A stretch of DNA of 64,000 nt from Bosea sp. 685 (GTDB taxonomy: Bacteria; Pseudomonadota; Alphaproteobacteria; Rhizobiales; Beijerinckiaceae), in NCBI RefSeq assembly GCF_031884435.1, contig NZ_CP134779.1, positions 2,232,001 to 2,296,000 on the forward strand. Reading direction: 5' to 3'. Of this stretch, positions 20,520 through 29,229 are shown in pieces (within the stretch, counting starts at the first letter, position 1; each line of letters opens with the position of its first letter). Position numbers and translations under genes: made by a program. The notes under the pieces were generated by a model. It was not told the DNA's origin. It ran no database searches and worked only from the letters and a program-made list of their open reading frames with translations.

Positions 20520-21734
20520 TCACGCCAGGAGCAGGTCGTCCTGCGCGACGAGGCGCGCGATCAGGCCGCGCTGCCGGTCGAGGCAGGCCTGGAGATCGTA
20601 TTTCGCCACGACCGAGTTGCGGGCCGCCTGGCGCAGCCCTGCGAAGGAGGCTTGCTTCTCAAGCGCCTCATGAATGGTCCCGGCCAGCGCCGCTTCATCG
20701 AAGAACGGCACCAGCAGGCCGTTGACCCGATCCGTGATCACCTCCTGGACCGGCGGCGTGCGCGAGCCGATGACGAGGCTGCCACAGGCCATCGCCTCCA
20801 GAACCGACCAGGACAGCACGAAGGGCGTGCTCAGATAGACATGGGCGGCCGAGACCTGGAACAGCCGGATCAGCGCCTCATAGGCGAGCCAGGGGATATG
20901 GACGATCTGTGCGCCGAGTTCGGTCTCCTCCAGCATGGCCTGGCGCCAGGGCCGCCCGTCCGGACGCGGCCGGCCGTAGCCGGGTCCGTCACCGCCCACC
21001 GCAACGAAGATCGTGTCGGGTCGTTTGCGCGCGACGAGAGCCGCTGCGCGCATGAACTGTGGATAACCGCGGTAGGGGTCGAGATCGCGGGCCGCGAAAG
21101 TCACGATCGGATCGCCACGCCGCAGCCTGCGCCCGTCGGGCAAGGTGAAGCTGGCGTCCGGATTGGGGTGGCATGCCGTCATGTCGATGCCGTCATGGCA
21201 GATCGCGATGCGCGAACGCAGGCTGCGGGGATATTGCAGCTGTTGCCAGCGCGTCGGCGCATAGGCGGCGTCGAGCGTCTCCAGCGTGACGAGCTGGGCT
21301 GCGTTGCGCATGCGGATGCGCCGGCGCTCCGCATCGGAGACCGGCGAAGACGGATCGAAGTCGAGATCCGAGCCGGCTCCGTTGTAGTAATATTCGCAAT
21401 AGCCGATCAGCGGCACGCCCGGCATTGCATCCTTCGCGAAGAGCAGGCCGCCCCAGCCGATATGGCCGATGACGGCGTCGGGCGGATCGTGGCGCCGCAG
21501 CCGTGCAAGTTCGGCCGCCACGGCCTCGCCGGTCCGGACATGGTAGTCGGTTGCCGCCAGGGTGGCATGGGCCGTCGACGGCTCGCCGACGGAATAGATC
21601 ACCTGCCTGAGGCCCGGGCGCTCCTGCTCGGCCCGTTCGGTGATGAGCGTGACCTCGGCGCCGTCGGCGACGAGGCGCGCGATCAGGTGAGCAAATTGAC
21701 CTGATCCTGAACGATGAACGAATAAGATGTGCAT
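20520..21734 (-). CDS. GT4-family glycosyltransferase
   Basis: A 404-residue GT-B retaining glycosyltransferase. The N-terminal domain begins MHILFVHRSGSGQFAHL. The donor-binding half has FAARDLDPYRGYPQFMRAA and AHVYLSTPFVLSWSVLEAMACG, the usual sugar-nucleotide E-motif region, then SRTPPVQEVITDRVNGLLV. ATG 21734 is chosen by homology; the frame opens at 21779. It overlaps the upstream MarR-type gene by 52 bp, so the two are co-transcribed. It is probably part of the surface-glycan cluster to the right. Substrates are unknown. Confidence 0.88.
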   Translation of the reverse strand: MHILFVHRSGSGQFAHLIARLVADGAEVTLITERAEQERPGLRQVIYSVGEPSTAHATLAATDYHVRTGEAVAAELARLRRHDPPDAVIGHIGWGGLLFAKDAMPGVPLIGYCEYYYNGAGSDLDFDPSSPVSDAERRRIRMRNAAQLVTLETLDAAYAPTRWQQLQYPRSLRSRIAICHDGIDMTACHPNPDASFTLPDGRRLRRGDPIVTFAARDLDPYRGYPQFMRAAALVARKRPDTIFVAVGGDGPGYGRPRPDGRPWRQAMLEETELGAQIVHIPWLAYEALIRLFQVSAAHVYLSTPFVLSWSVLEAMACGSLVIGSRTPPVQEVITDRVNGLLVPFFDEAALAGTIHEALEKQASFAGLRQAARNSVVAKYDLQACLDRQRGLIARLVAQDDLLLA

Positions 21735-22303
21735 GAGGCGAGCAGGACCCCTCCATAGCGCAACGCATCGCTCCACCATTGTTCCAGGCGGCGCAGCGTG
21801 TCGTGGGTGGTCTGAAGATCGGTTTCGAGGTCGATCTCCGGATTCTGGCCGAACTGGCTGGTCTCGTCGAGCAGGCGCAGCCGCTCGCAGAGAAGCTGCC
21901 CCTTGGGCGAGAGCGAGATCCGGGCGAGGCGCCGGTCGCGCGGCGAGGCGCCGCGATCGAGATAGCCGCTCTCGACCAGCTGCTTGAGATTGTAGGACGC
22001 GTTCGACCCGACATAGTGGCCCCGGTCGAGCAGGTCGCGCACCGCAATCTCGCCCGCACCGATCGTCAGCAGCACCATCACCTGTGACGGCGAGATGTCG
22101 TCGACCCCAAGTTTGGTCAATTCGAGCCGCAAATAGTCGAGGAAGCGCCGGCTGACCCGCTCGATCATGCGAGCAAGGTCGAGCTGGGAGACCAAGCCGC
22201 GCATCGGATTAGTGTCTGCGTCGCTTCGTCTGGCCGGACTCCTGTGATCGCCGTTGAAAGCCCTGCCTAGGATTTGATCGCCGCTGTGCGGTTTGGAATG
22301 CAT
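21683..22303 (-). CDS. MarR-family regulator (LdtR-like)
   Basis: A 206-residue winged-helix protein. The DNA-binding region is VRDLLDRGHYVGSNASYNLK with wing YLDRGASPRDRRLARISLSPKG. GSNxSYNLKxLVExGYLDR resembles the LdtR group described in Rhizobiales, which controls cell-envelope genes; this is recalled family resemblance, not a search result. GGAG lies 6 nt before ATG 22303. It is divergent from the type I secretion operon and may act on the palindrome between them. Confidence 0.82.
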   Translation of the reverse strand: MHSKPHSGDQILGRAFNGDHRSPARRSDADTNPMRGLVSQLDLARMIERVSRRFLDYLRLELTKLGVDDISPSQVMVLLTIGAGEIAVRDLLDRGHYVGSNASYNLKQLVESGYLDRGASPRDRRLARISLSPKGQLLCERLRLLDETSQFGQNPEIDLETDLQTTHDTLRRLEQWWSDALRYGGVLLASCTSYSFIVQDQVNLLT

Positions 22304-22498
22304 TCCCTACTCCGCCTGATTTCAAAATGTGCAATCTGTCCCCCGAGAATCCCATCCCACCATCGAATAGCCTATACGCAAAGCACATGCCATCCAAGAT
22401 GTCGCAGGTGTAAGATTTTAGCGATCTGTGGATAGATCTGAACTGTTTCGAAATTCAAACTATCGCATCTTTTTGACTTAATTGTCGGCTTTGTTCGA

Positions 22499-22526
22499 TT
22501 GTTATGACAACCTATTCTGTCATACT
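22499..22526 (+). promoter_or_regulatory. Promoter-like sequence with TATGACA/TGTCATA palindrome
   Basis: TATGACA (22503-22509) and TGTCATA (22518-22524) form a perfect 7-bp inverted repeat with an 8-nt spacer. It overlaps a possible promoter TTGTTA (22499-22504), 16 bp, CATACT (22521-22526) reading toward the secretion genes. It is placed in the AT-rich gap shared with the MarR gene, so MarR binding is plausible. Confidence 0.5.
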
Positions 22527-22629
22527 CTCGACACGAGCCGAATAGCATGCTGTTAATTGTGCATGCAAACTGTCGCTTCGGTTCTAGGGCTCGCGTCCGG
22601 CCGTCGTAGATTCTCATCCGGAGATGTGA

Positions 22630-24381
22630 ATGAAGGCTGCAACGCAGGCGCCCGACGCCTTGATCCGAGATTTGCAGCGCTCTTTTGCGGGAGGTTTGGC
22701 CTATGCCGGCTTCCTGAGCTTCTGCGTCAATATCCTGCTGCTGACCGTGCCGCTGTTCATGATCCAGGTGCAGGAACGCGTCGTGGTCAGCCGCAGCCTG
22801 GATACGCTGACCATGCTCCTGGTGATCGCGGTCGGGGCGCTCGCGCTCTATGGCACGATCGAGTTCATCCGCTCCCTGACTTTCCAGGCGATGGCGAGCA
22901 TCTTCGCGCGCCGGCTCAACCTGCCGGCGCTGCAGGCGGCGGTCACCGCCTCGCTCGAGCAGGGTTCCGGCCAGTCCACGCAGGCGATCCGCGACCTCAA
23001 CGACATCCGCTATTTCATTGCGAGCTCGGCGATCGCGACGCCGCTGGAGGCGGCCTGGTCGCCGATCTTCCTGGCGGTGCTGTTCATCTTCCACCCGATC
23101 TACGGCCTCGTCGGCGCCGTATCGCTCTTGATCCTGCTCATCCTCGGTGTGCTCTCCGACCTGCTGACGCGGCGCATCCTGAAGGAGGCCAACGAGGCGG
23201 GCGTCGCCAGCATTAACGAGGTCGGCGCCAGCCTGCGGCACGCCGAGACGATCGAGGCGATGGGCATGCTTCCGGCGCTGGCCAAGCGCTGGCGCGGCCA
23301 GCAATTGGCCATGATCGAGCATCTCGACCTCGGCACAAGGCGCGGCAAGTTCATCGCCGCGCTGACGCGCTCTTCGCGCATGACCATGCAGCTGGCGATC
23401 TACGCCACCGGAGCCGTGCTGATCATCCGCAACGAGGTCTCGGCAGGCACGCTGATGGCGGCGAGCATCCTGCTCGGCCGGTTGCTCGCACCCTTCGATT
23501 CGATGATCTCGGACTGGCGGCAATGGGTGCTGGCAGCCTCCGCCTGGAAACGGGTGCGCGATCTGGTGCAGTCGCGCGTCTCGCAGCGCCAGACCGTGCC
23601 GACGCCGCGGACGCAGGGCGATCTCGTCATCGACCGCGTCGTCTTCGCGCCGCAAGGCTCCGAGCAGACCGTGATCAAGAGCGTTTCCTTCACGCTCGAG
23701 CCGGGCGAGGTCCTGGGTATCGTCGGGCCGTCGGGCGCCGGCAAGTCGACCCTGGCGCGATTGCTCGTCGGCGTGCTCAAGCCGAATGTCGGCGGGGTCT
23801 ATCTCGACGGCCACAATGTCTTTCTCTGGGAGCGCAGCTCCTTCGGCGACATGGTCGGCTATCTCCCGCAATCGGTCTCACTGCTGAACGGCACTATCGC
23901 CGAGAACATAGCGCGCATGCGCAATCCCGATCCGCACGCCATCCTGGAGGCCGCGCGCATCGCCGGCGTGCACGAGCTGATCGGCCGCATGCCGCTCGGC
24001 TACGACACCAATGTCAATGACGGCGATTTCAAGCTTTCGGGTGGCCAGCGCCAGCGCATCGGGCTGGCGCGCGCGCTCTACGGCTCGCCGCGCCTGGTCG
24101 TGCTCGACGAGCCCAACGCCAATCTCGATGCCGAGGGCGAGCAGAGCCTGATCCGCGCGGTCAATGCGGCGCGCGAGAGCGGCGCGATCGTGGTGCTGAT
24201 CGCGCACCGGCCCTCGATCATGCAGGTGGTCGACAAGATCCTGGTGCTGCGCGAGGGCCGCATCAACCAGTTCGGTCCGCGTTCCGCGATCGCCGGCATG
24301 ATCACGCCCAGTGGCCTGGTCGAGATGGAGCCGGCCAAGCAAGCCGAGCAGCCCAAGCCAGTGCGCGAGGTGACGGCATGA
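22630..24381 (+). CDS. Type I secretion ABC permease/ATPase (PrtD-like)
   Basis: A 583-residue inner-membrane exporter half. Six transmembrane helices lie in about 1-300 and there is no N-terminal C39 peptidase or C39-like domain, as in the PrtD/AprD group. The ATPase has Walker A GPSGAGKST, signature LSGGQRQRIGLARAL, Walker B LVVLDEPNANLD and the switch His in IAHRPS. It powers one-step export of RTX proteins with uncleaved C-terminal signals. It overlaps the fusion-protein gene by 4 bp. The RTX gene downstream is the obvious substrate. Confidence 0.95.
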   Translation: MKAATQAPDALIRDLQRSFAGGLAYAGFLSFCVNILLLTVPLFMIQVQERVVVSRSLDTLTMLLVIAVGALALYGTIEFIRSLTFQAMASIFARRLNLPALQAAVTASLEQGSGQSTQAIRDLNDIRYFIASSAIATPLEAAWSPIFLAVLFIFHPIYGLVGAVSLLILLILGVLSDLLTRRILKEANEAGVASINEVGASLRHAETIEAMGMLPALAKRWRGQQLAMIEHLDLGTRRGKFIAALTRSSRMTMQLAIYATGAVLIIRNEVSAGTLMAASILLGRLLAPFDSMISDWRQWVLAASAWKRVRDLVQSRVSQRQTVPTPRTQGDLVIDRVVFAPQGSEQTVIKSVSFTLEPGEVLGIVGPSGAGKSTLARLLVGVLKPNVGGVYLDGHNVFLWERSSFGDMVGYLPQSVSLLNGTIAENIARMRNPDPHAILEAARIAGVHELIGRMPLGYDTNVNDGDFKLSGGQRQRIGLARALYGSPRLVVLDEPNANLDAEGEQSLIRAVNAARESGAIVVLIAHRPSIMQVVDKILVLREGRINQFGPRSAIAGMITPSGLVEMEPAKQAEQPKPVREVTA

Positions 24382-25736
24382 GCGGGCTTCCGATGCTGAA
24401 AGAGCCTGGCCGGTCGCTCGTTCCGTTCTCGCAAGCCGAGGAGCCGGACGATGAGCGCGTGCCGACGCTGCGCAGCCTCATCCTCGCTGGGGTGGCGGCA
24501 ATCGCTGTCGGCTTCGGCGGTTTCAGCGCCTGGGCGCTGACCGCCCATCTCGACAACGCCGCGGTCGCAGCCGGCACCGTCATCGTCGACAGCAAGCGCA
24601 AGACGGTGAGCCATCTCGAGGGCGGCGTCCTCAAGATGCTGCTCAAGGGCGAAGGCGATCGCGTCACCCAGGGCGAGCCGCTGCTACGTCTGGAGGATGC
24701 CCGCGCCAAGGCCGAGTTGCAGCAGCTCCAGGGCAAGCGGGTCGGTTTCGAGGCCAAGCTCGCCCGGCTCAAGGCGGAACAGACGGGTACCGCCGAAATC
24801 GATTTTCCCGACGATATCGATAGGGCGCAAACGCCGATCGCGCGCGAGGTCATGGTGGCCGAGCGCACGCTGTTTCGCGCCCGTGCGCAGGTCTATGACG
24901 GAAAGATTCGCATCCAGCAGCGCGTCATCGAGCAGTATCAGGCCGAATCCGAGGCGCTTCAGGCCCAGATCGACGCAACGCGCTATCAACGCACGCTGAT
25001 CGACGAAGAGACGCGCGTCGTCGGCGAGCTCTATGAGAAGCGCTACGCCAAGCGCACCCAGCTCGTCGATCTCCAGACCAAGCAGAGCGAGTTGACCGGG
25101 CGCGCCGGCGAGATGGCGGCGCGCAAGGCCAAGGCCGAGCAAGCGGTGGCCGGCGCCAATCTCGAGATCCTCTCGATTGGGCTCGATCGCCAGAGCGAGA
25201 TCGCCAAGGATCTGCAGGATACTCAATTGTCGCTGTCGGAAGTGGTCGAGCGGATCATCCAGGCGCAGGATATCCTGCGGCGTCTCGTCGTCCTCTCGCC
25301 GCAGGAGGGCATCGTCGCCAATATCCGGATGCGCACCGCCGGCAGCGCCATCGCTGCGGGCGAGGCCATTCTCGACATCGTGCCCGAGCATGAGCCGCTG
25401 ATCGTCGAGGCCAAGGTCGATCCGCGCGACATCGATGTCGTGCGGATGGGGGCCGAAACCCGTATCCGGCTCACGGCCTTCAACGCCCGGCTGCTGCCGC
25501 CCCTGCTGGCAACGGTCAACTATGTTGCCGCCGATCAGCTCGTCGACGACAAGACCGGCGCGGCCTACTTCATCGTGCGCGCCGAGATCAGGCCCGAAAG
25601 CCTCGCCGAAAATAAAATCTCGCTGCAGGCCGGCATGGCGGCCGAGGTGCTGATCGTCAACGGCTCGCGCCGCGCGGTCGACTATCTGCTTTCGCCCATC
25701 ACCGACAGCTTCCATCGGGCCTTCCGAGAGGACTAA
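24378..25736 (+). CDS. HlyD-family type I secretion membrane-fusion protein (PrtE-like)
   Basis: A 452-residue protein with a cytoplasmic N-terminus and one transmembrane helix (about 35-57). A lipoyl half-motif is around KTVSHLEGGVLKMLLKGEGD, followed by a long coiled-coil hairpin (about 110-290). The second lipoyl and beta-barrel follow with VLSPQEGIVANIRMRT, then PGM-type AGMAAEVLIVNGSR. It bridges the ATPase to TolC. No tolC gene is in the window, so a shared TolC elsewhere is expected. It starts in the ATGA overlap with the ATPase gene. Confidence 0.95.
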   Translation: MSGLPMLKEPGRSLVPFSQAEEPDDERVPTLRSLILAGVAAIAVGFGGFSAWALTAHLDNAAVAAGTVIVDSKRKTVSHLEGGVLKMLLKGEGDRVTQGEPLLRLEDARAKAELQQLQGKRVGFEAKLARLKAEQTGTAEIDFPDDIDRAQTPIAREVMVAERTLFRARAQVYDGKIRIQQRVIEQYQAESEALQAQIDATRYQRTLIDEETRVVGELYEKRYAKRTQLVDLQTKQSELTGRAGEMAARKAKAEQAVAGANLEILSIGLDRQSEIAKDLQDTQLSLSEVVERIIQAQDILRRLVVLSPQEGIVANIRMRTAGSAIAAGEAILDIVPEHEPLIVEAKVDPRDIDVVRMGAETRIRLTAFNARLLPPLLATVNYVAADQLVDDKTGAAYFIVRAEIRPESLAENKISLQAGMAAEVLIVNGSRRAVDYLLSPITDSFHRAFRED

Positions 25737-26063
25737 TTTCTTCAGCGAAAACAATGGCTTGGATGGTATTTGTTGGATATTTCGCGAATTTTAGAAGATT
25801 GCTACGGATATATCGTTTCGAATTTCGAGATTATTTTGGAGCGTTTTCCAGATTAAATCGCGATACTTAAAGTATAAATCTTGCTGCATCGCAAAATGGT
25901 CACAATAAAATGCTTGCTGCGCTGCACATATTGGCTAGTCTCTGTCTTGTCGAGCGATGGCGTGCTTCTTTAGCGTCCATCGGAACGGCACCGAAACCCA
26001 GGGGGCGCTGCGGCTTGGTTCCGTAGACCTGGCGGTGCTTTCAGATCGCCTAGGAGGTGACTA
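25737..26063. other. AT-rich leader region of the RTX gene with very strong Shine-Dalgarno
   Basis: This 327-bp gap is markedly AT-rich at 25737-25930, unlike the flanking genes. It ends in AGGAGGTGA (26052-26060), a near-complete complement of the 16S 3' end, 3 nt before the RTX ATG. This predicts high translation and probably a dedicated promoter. No clear -35/-10 pair could be fixed. Confidence 0.6.
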
Positions 26064-26885
26064 ATGGCCACGATAGAAGGAAGTGCATTCGACGACTTTT
26101 TGATAGGCAGCCGGTTTAGCGACGTCATTCATGGCGCCGCCGGGCATGACCTCATTCACGGTGGCGGCGGAGACGATTTTCTCTTCGGCGACAGCGGCAA
26201 TGACGTGATCTTCGGTGATACCGGCGATGACGCCATCTTCGGCGGCAGCGGTCACGATGTCCTCTTTGGCGGGCATGGCGACGACTTCCTGTCCGGCGAT
26301 GCGGGCAATGACGCCCTGTTCGGCGATGACGGCTCCGATTTCCTGAGCGGTGGAGCCGGCGACGACATCCTGGATGGGGGCGCGGGGGACGACATCCTGC
26401 AGGGCGGCGCCGGCAATGACATCCTGCTCGGCGGCGCCGGCAACGATATCCTGCAAGGTGGTGCCGGCAACGACCTGCTCCTCGGCGGTGCAGGTAACGA
26501 CCTTCTGCAGGGCGGTGCGGGCAATGACGTGCTCATTGGCGGCGCCGGCAATGACATCCTGCAAGGTGGGGCGGGTGATGACCTGCTGTTCGGCGGCGCG
26601 GGCGACGACATCCTTTCGGGTGGCGCTGGCCATGACGTCTTCGTCTTCGCCGGTGGCGGCGGCAACGATGTCGTGCTCGATTTCCAGGCCGGCTCGGACA
26701 TGCTGCAGATTGCCTCGGACATCAACGGCACGGGCGTTCACTCCGCCGAGGATGTGGCGGCGCGTGCGACGACGGTTGGCGGCAACGCCATCATCGATCT
26801 CGGCCATGGCGATACGCTGACCCTCGTCGGCGTCACGGCCGAAGACGTCCAGAGCGATCCACACGCTTACTTCTCGGTCGCCTGA
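26064..26885 (+). CDS. RTX-only calcium-binding protein, type I secretion substrate
   Basis: 273 residues. Residues 6-194 are 21 uninterrupted GGxGxDxLx nonapeptides, the parallel beta-roll that folds on calcium outside the cell. Residues 195-273 (VFVFAGGGGNDVVLDFQAGS onward, with IIDLGHGDTLTLVGV) match the C-terminal region of serralysin-type RTX proteins that carries the secretion signal. There is no enzymatic or adhesive N-terminal domain. It directly follows the exporter genes. It may be a structural coat, matrix or calcium-binding protein. Function is inference. Confidence 0.93.
   Translation: MATIEGSAFDDFLIGSRFSDVIHGAAGHDLIHGGGGDDFLFGDSGNDVIFGDTGDDAIFGGSGHDVLFGGHGDDFLSGDAGNDALFGDDGSDFLSGGAGDDILDGGAGDDILQGGAGNDILLGGAGNDILQGGAGNDLLLGGAGNDLLQGGAGNDVLIGGAGNDILQGGAGDDLLFGGAGDDILSGGAGHDVFVFAGGGGNDVVLDFQAGSDMLQIASDINGTGVHSAEDVAARATTVGGNAIIDLGHGDTLTLVGVTAEDVQSDPHAYFSVA
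26079..26645 (+). repeat. 21 tandem 27-bp RTX codon units
   Basis: Each 27-bp unit encodes one nonapeptide. Units encoding residues about 96-185 (26349-26620) are near-identical at DNA level, alternating ILQ/LLL-type ends, while the first nine are diverged. This fits recent expansion in the middle of the array. Confidence 0.9.
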
Positions 26886-26892
26886 CGAAACT

Positions 26893-26921
26893 GCGACGCC
26901 GGCCTCACCGGCCGGCGTCGC
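26893..26921 (+). terminator. 12-bp GC hairpin just after the RTX gene
   Basis: Perfect arms GCGACGCCGGCC (26893-26904) and GGCCGGCGTCGC (26910-26921) with loop TCACC, starting 8 bp after the RTX stop. No U-tract follows. It could be an mRNA-stabilising or partial-terminator structure uncoupling abundant RTX mRNA from the glycosyltransferase genes. Confidence 0.65.
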
Positions 26922-26946
26922 GCCCAGCTCAGTCGGATGTCGCCTC

Positions 26947-29229
26947 ATGCTCACACTTGCGCCCGCCCAAGCGGTGGACACTGCATCAACGCATCTCGAC
27001 CTGTTCCGGCTCAGCGGATCGGTCTTCCTGTTGTCGTGGACGCTCGATGCGCCGTCTTTCGGCCGTCCCGGCGTCTCGCTGGTCGGTGGTGGCAGGCGCC
27101 TGGCCTCTGCTGCGGTCACGCTCGGTTTGAGTGACGGCCGCGAGCGCGTCGTCGTCGCTTTCCGCCATGGCGGGCATGACGGCATCGTCGCGACGCTTTC
27201 AGATCAAGGCACGGCCGGCGACATCACCGCGCGGTTCGATCCGGCCCTGGTCCATGGCATGACCGAGCCTCAAGAGATTCTGCGCGACCTGACGCCGAAG
27301 GCGAGGCTGGCGCTTGCAAGCGCGCTTGTCGGTCCCTGGCCGTCATTGTTCGGCCTGTCCACGACGGCGAGCTATCTCTCGTTCCTGCGCCAGTTCCTGC
27401 TCTGCCTTTCGCCCAAGCCCGCACCGGCCTTGCCCGTGGCCGTGCTGGTCGAGGGCAAGATCCTTGTCGAAACCTCGGTGCAAGGCGGGCTCAGCCCGAT
27501 CAAATCCATCCACCGGCTCGACAGCGCGGGCCTCAACCGCCTCGACGCCCGGCCACGCCTGGGGGCCATCGACCGGGCGGGGCAGCGTGCCTTGCATTTC
27601 ATCCTGGATGAGGGGCCGGCGCGCAGCGCTGGTCTGCTCCTTCTCCAGGGCGAGACCGGTTTCGTCATTCGTGCCTTGCCGGCCCGCCAGGCGGCCCCGT
27701 CGCTCGGCCGATGGTGGGCCGGCAAGTCCAGCACGCGCGACGGATTGCGCAACTGGATCGTCGAGCAGCTCTCCGGGCTATCGGAGCAGGGCAGGCTGCT
27801 CGCAATCGAGATGCAGCGGCGCTCGCCGCTCGCGGTGCAGAATGTCCGCCGCAGCGACGACCTGCCTTCGGCGGAGCTCGATATCGCGCTGTGCAATGCC
27901 GGCGGCCTGCTGCTGGGTGGCTGGTTCCGCGATCCCGACGGCCTGCTCGATCAGATGCTGCTTCATCGCGGCGAGGGGGCCGCGACCCCGATCCTTGACC
28001 GCCTGGAGCGCTTTCCGGCGCTGTTGGCGGGAAGCCCCGGCAATGAGCCTCGTGCCGCGACGGGGTTTGCCGCCCTCGTTCCCGGTTACGCGGCCGGCGC
28101 GCCGGTTCTGCAGCCGCGCTGCGAATTGAAGCTGAAATCCGGCACGTCGCTGTTCCTGCGTCCGGCCCTCCAGCCGGCCGATGCTGTTTCCGTCCGCGCC
28201 CGGGCGCTCGCCGCGATCCCGCCTCAGCATCTGACGGCCGAGATCATGGAGCGGACGCTGGCCCCGATGCTTGCCGCCTGCCAGGCGCAGCTGCGCGAGG
28301 ATCGGCCGGAGCCGCGCATCAAGCGTTTCGGTAAGGCCCCGGCGCGTCCAGCCGCTTCGGTCGTGATTCCGCTCTATCGCGCCTACGAGTTCCTGCGCGT
28401 CCAGATTCCGGCCTTCGCCGGGGATTCCTGGTTCGCTGACAAAGCCGAGCTGATCTATGTGCTCGACTCGCCCGAGCATGAAGCCGAGGTCGCGCATCTC
28501 CTGGGCGGGCTTTACCTGGCTTATGGCCTGCCGATGCAGCTCGTCGTGATGGGCCGCAATGGCGGCTTCTCGGCCGCCTGCAACGCAGGCGCGAACCTGG
28601 CGCGCGGCGAGGCACTGGCGCTGGTCAATTCCGATGTGATCCCGGCCCGCGACGGCTGGCTGCCGGCGCTGATCCGCAAGCTCGACCGGCGCAATCGCGT
28701 CGGCGCCGTGGGGCCAAAGCTGCTCTACGACGACGGCTCGCTGCAGCATGCGGGGCTCTACTTCAAGCGCGACAGCAAAGGCTGCTGGCTCAACCATCAT
28801 TACTTCAAAGGCATGCCGGGCCATTACGCTCCGGCGAATGTCGAGCGGCCGGTGCCGGGCGTCACCGGTGCGTGCATCGTCATGTCCCGGGCGCTGTTCA
28901 CCGAGATCGGCGGCTTCGACGACGCGTATGTCATCGGCGATTACGAGGACAGCGATCTTTGCCTGAAGATAAGGCGCGCCGGCTTCAACATCGTCTATGC
29001 GCCCAGCGTGGCGCTCTACCATCTCGAGCGGCAGTCGATCTCGAAGAGCCTCGACTACACGCGCGGCGTTGCCTCGCAGCATAATTCCTGGCTCCAGACC
29101 CGGCGCTGGGACGCGCAGATCGAATTGCTGATGGGCGAGATCGACGCCCCGGCCTTGGCGCGCAAGCCGTCCCTGCGCGAGCCCGACATCCTTCCCCGCG
29201 CCAATCTCAGGAGAGCGACAGCAGCATGA
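26947..29229 (+). CDS. GT2-family glycosyltransferase with large N-terminal extension
   Basis: 760 residues. The first about 460 residues are not enzymatic and include an LLLGGWFRDP module near 315. The C-terminal GT-A domain (about 470-730) has SVVIPLYRAYEFL, the metal-site-like LVNSDVIPARDGWLP and the catalytic-base region VIGDYEDSDLCLKIRRAG, as in rhamnosyl-type GT2 proteins. It is the first gene of the glycosylation run, and its stop overlaps the methyltransferase ATG by 4 bp. Acceptor and donor are unknown. Confidence 0.88.
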   Translation: MLTLAPAQAVDTASTHLDLFRLSGSVFLLSWTLDAPSFGRPGVSLVGGGRRLASAAVTLGLSDGRERVVVAFRHGGHDGIVATLSDQGTAGDITARFDPALVHGMTEPQEILRDLTPKARLALASALVGPWPSLFGLSTTASYLSFLRQFLLCLSPKPAPALPVAVLVEGKILVETSVQGGLSPIKSIHRLDSAGLNRLDARPRLGAIDRAGQRALHFILDEGPARSAGLLLLQGETGFVIRALPARQAAPSLGRWWAGKSSTRDGLRNWIVEQLSGLSEQGRLLAIEMQRRSPLAVQNVRRSDDLPSAELDIALCNAGGLLLGGWFRDPDGLLDQMLLHRGEGAATPILDRLERFPALLAGSPGNEPRAATGFAALVPGYAAGAPVLQPRCELKLKSGTSLFLRPALQPADAVSVRARALAAIPPQHLTAEIMERTLAPMLAACQAQLREDRPEPRIKRFGKAPARPAASVVIPLYRAYEFLRVQIPAFAGDSWFADKAELIYVLDSPEHEAEVAHLLGGLYLAYGLPMQLVVMGRNGGFSAACNAGANLARGEALALVNSDVIPARDGWLPALIRKLDRRNRVGAVGPKLLYDDGSLQHAGLYFKRDSKGCWLNHHYFKGMPGHYAPANVERPVPGVTGACIVMSRALFTEIGGFDDAYVIGDYEDSDLCLKIRRAGFNIVYAPSVALYHLERQSISKSLDYTRGVASQHNSWLQTRRWDAQIELLMGEIDAPALARKPSLREPDILPRANLRRATAA

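Noticed and set aside
22372..23871. Long leftward open frame opposite the type I secretion ATPase
   Set aside because: It is Arg/His/Asp/Gln-rich without domains and mirrors the codon pattern of the well-supported rightward gene; typical antisense frame in high-GC DNA.
26079..26645. CRISPR-like tandem array
   Set aside because: The regular 27-bp periodicity is coding RTX nonapeptides in frame; there are no unique spacers.
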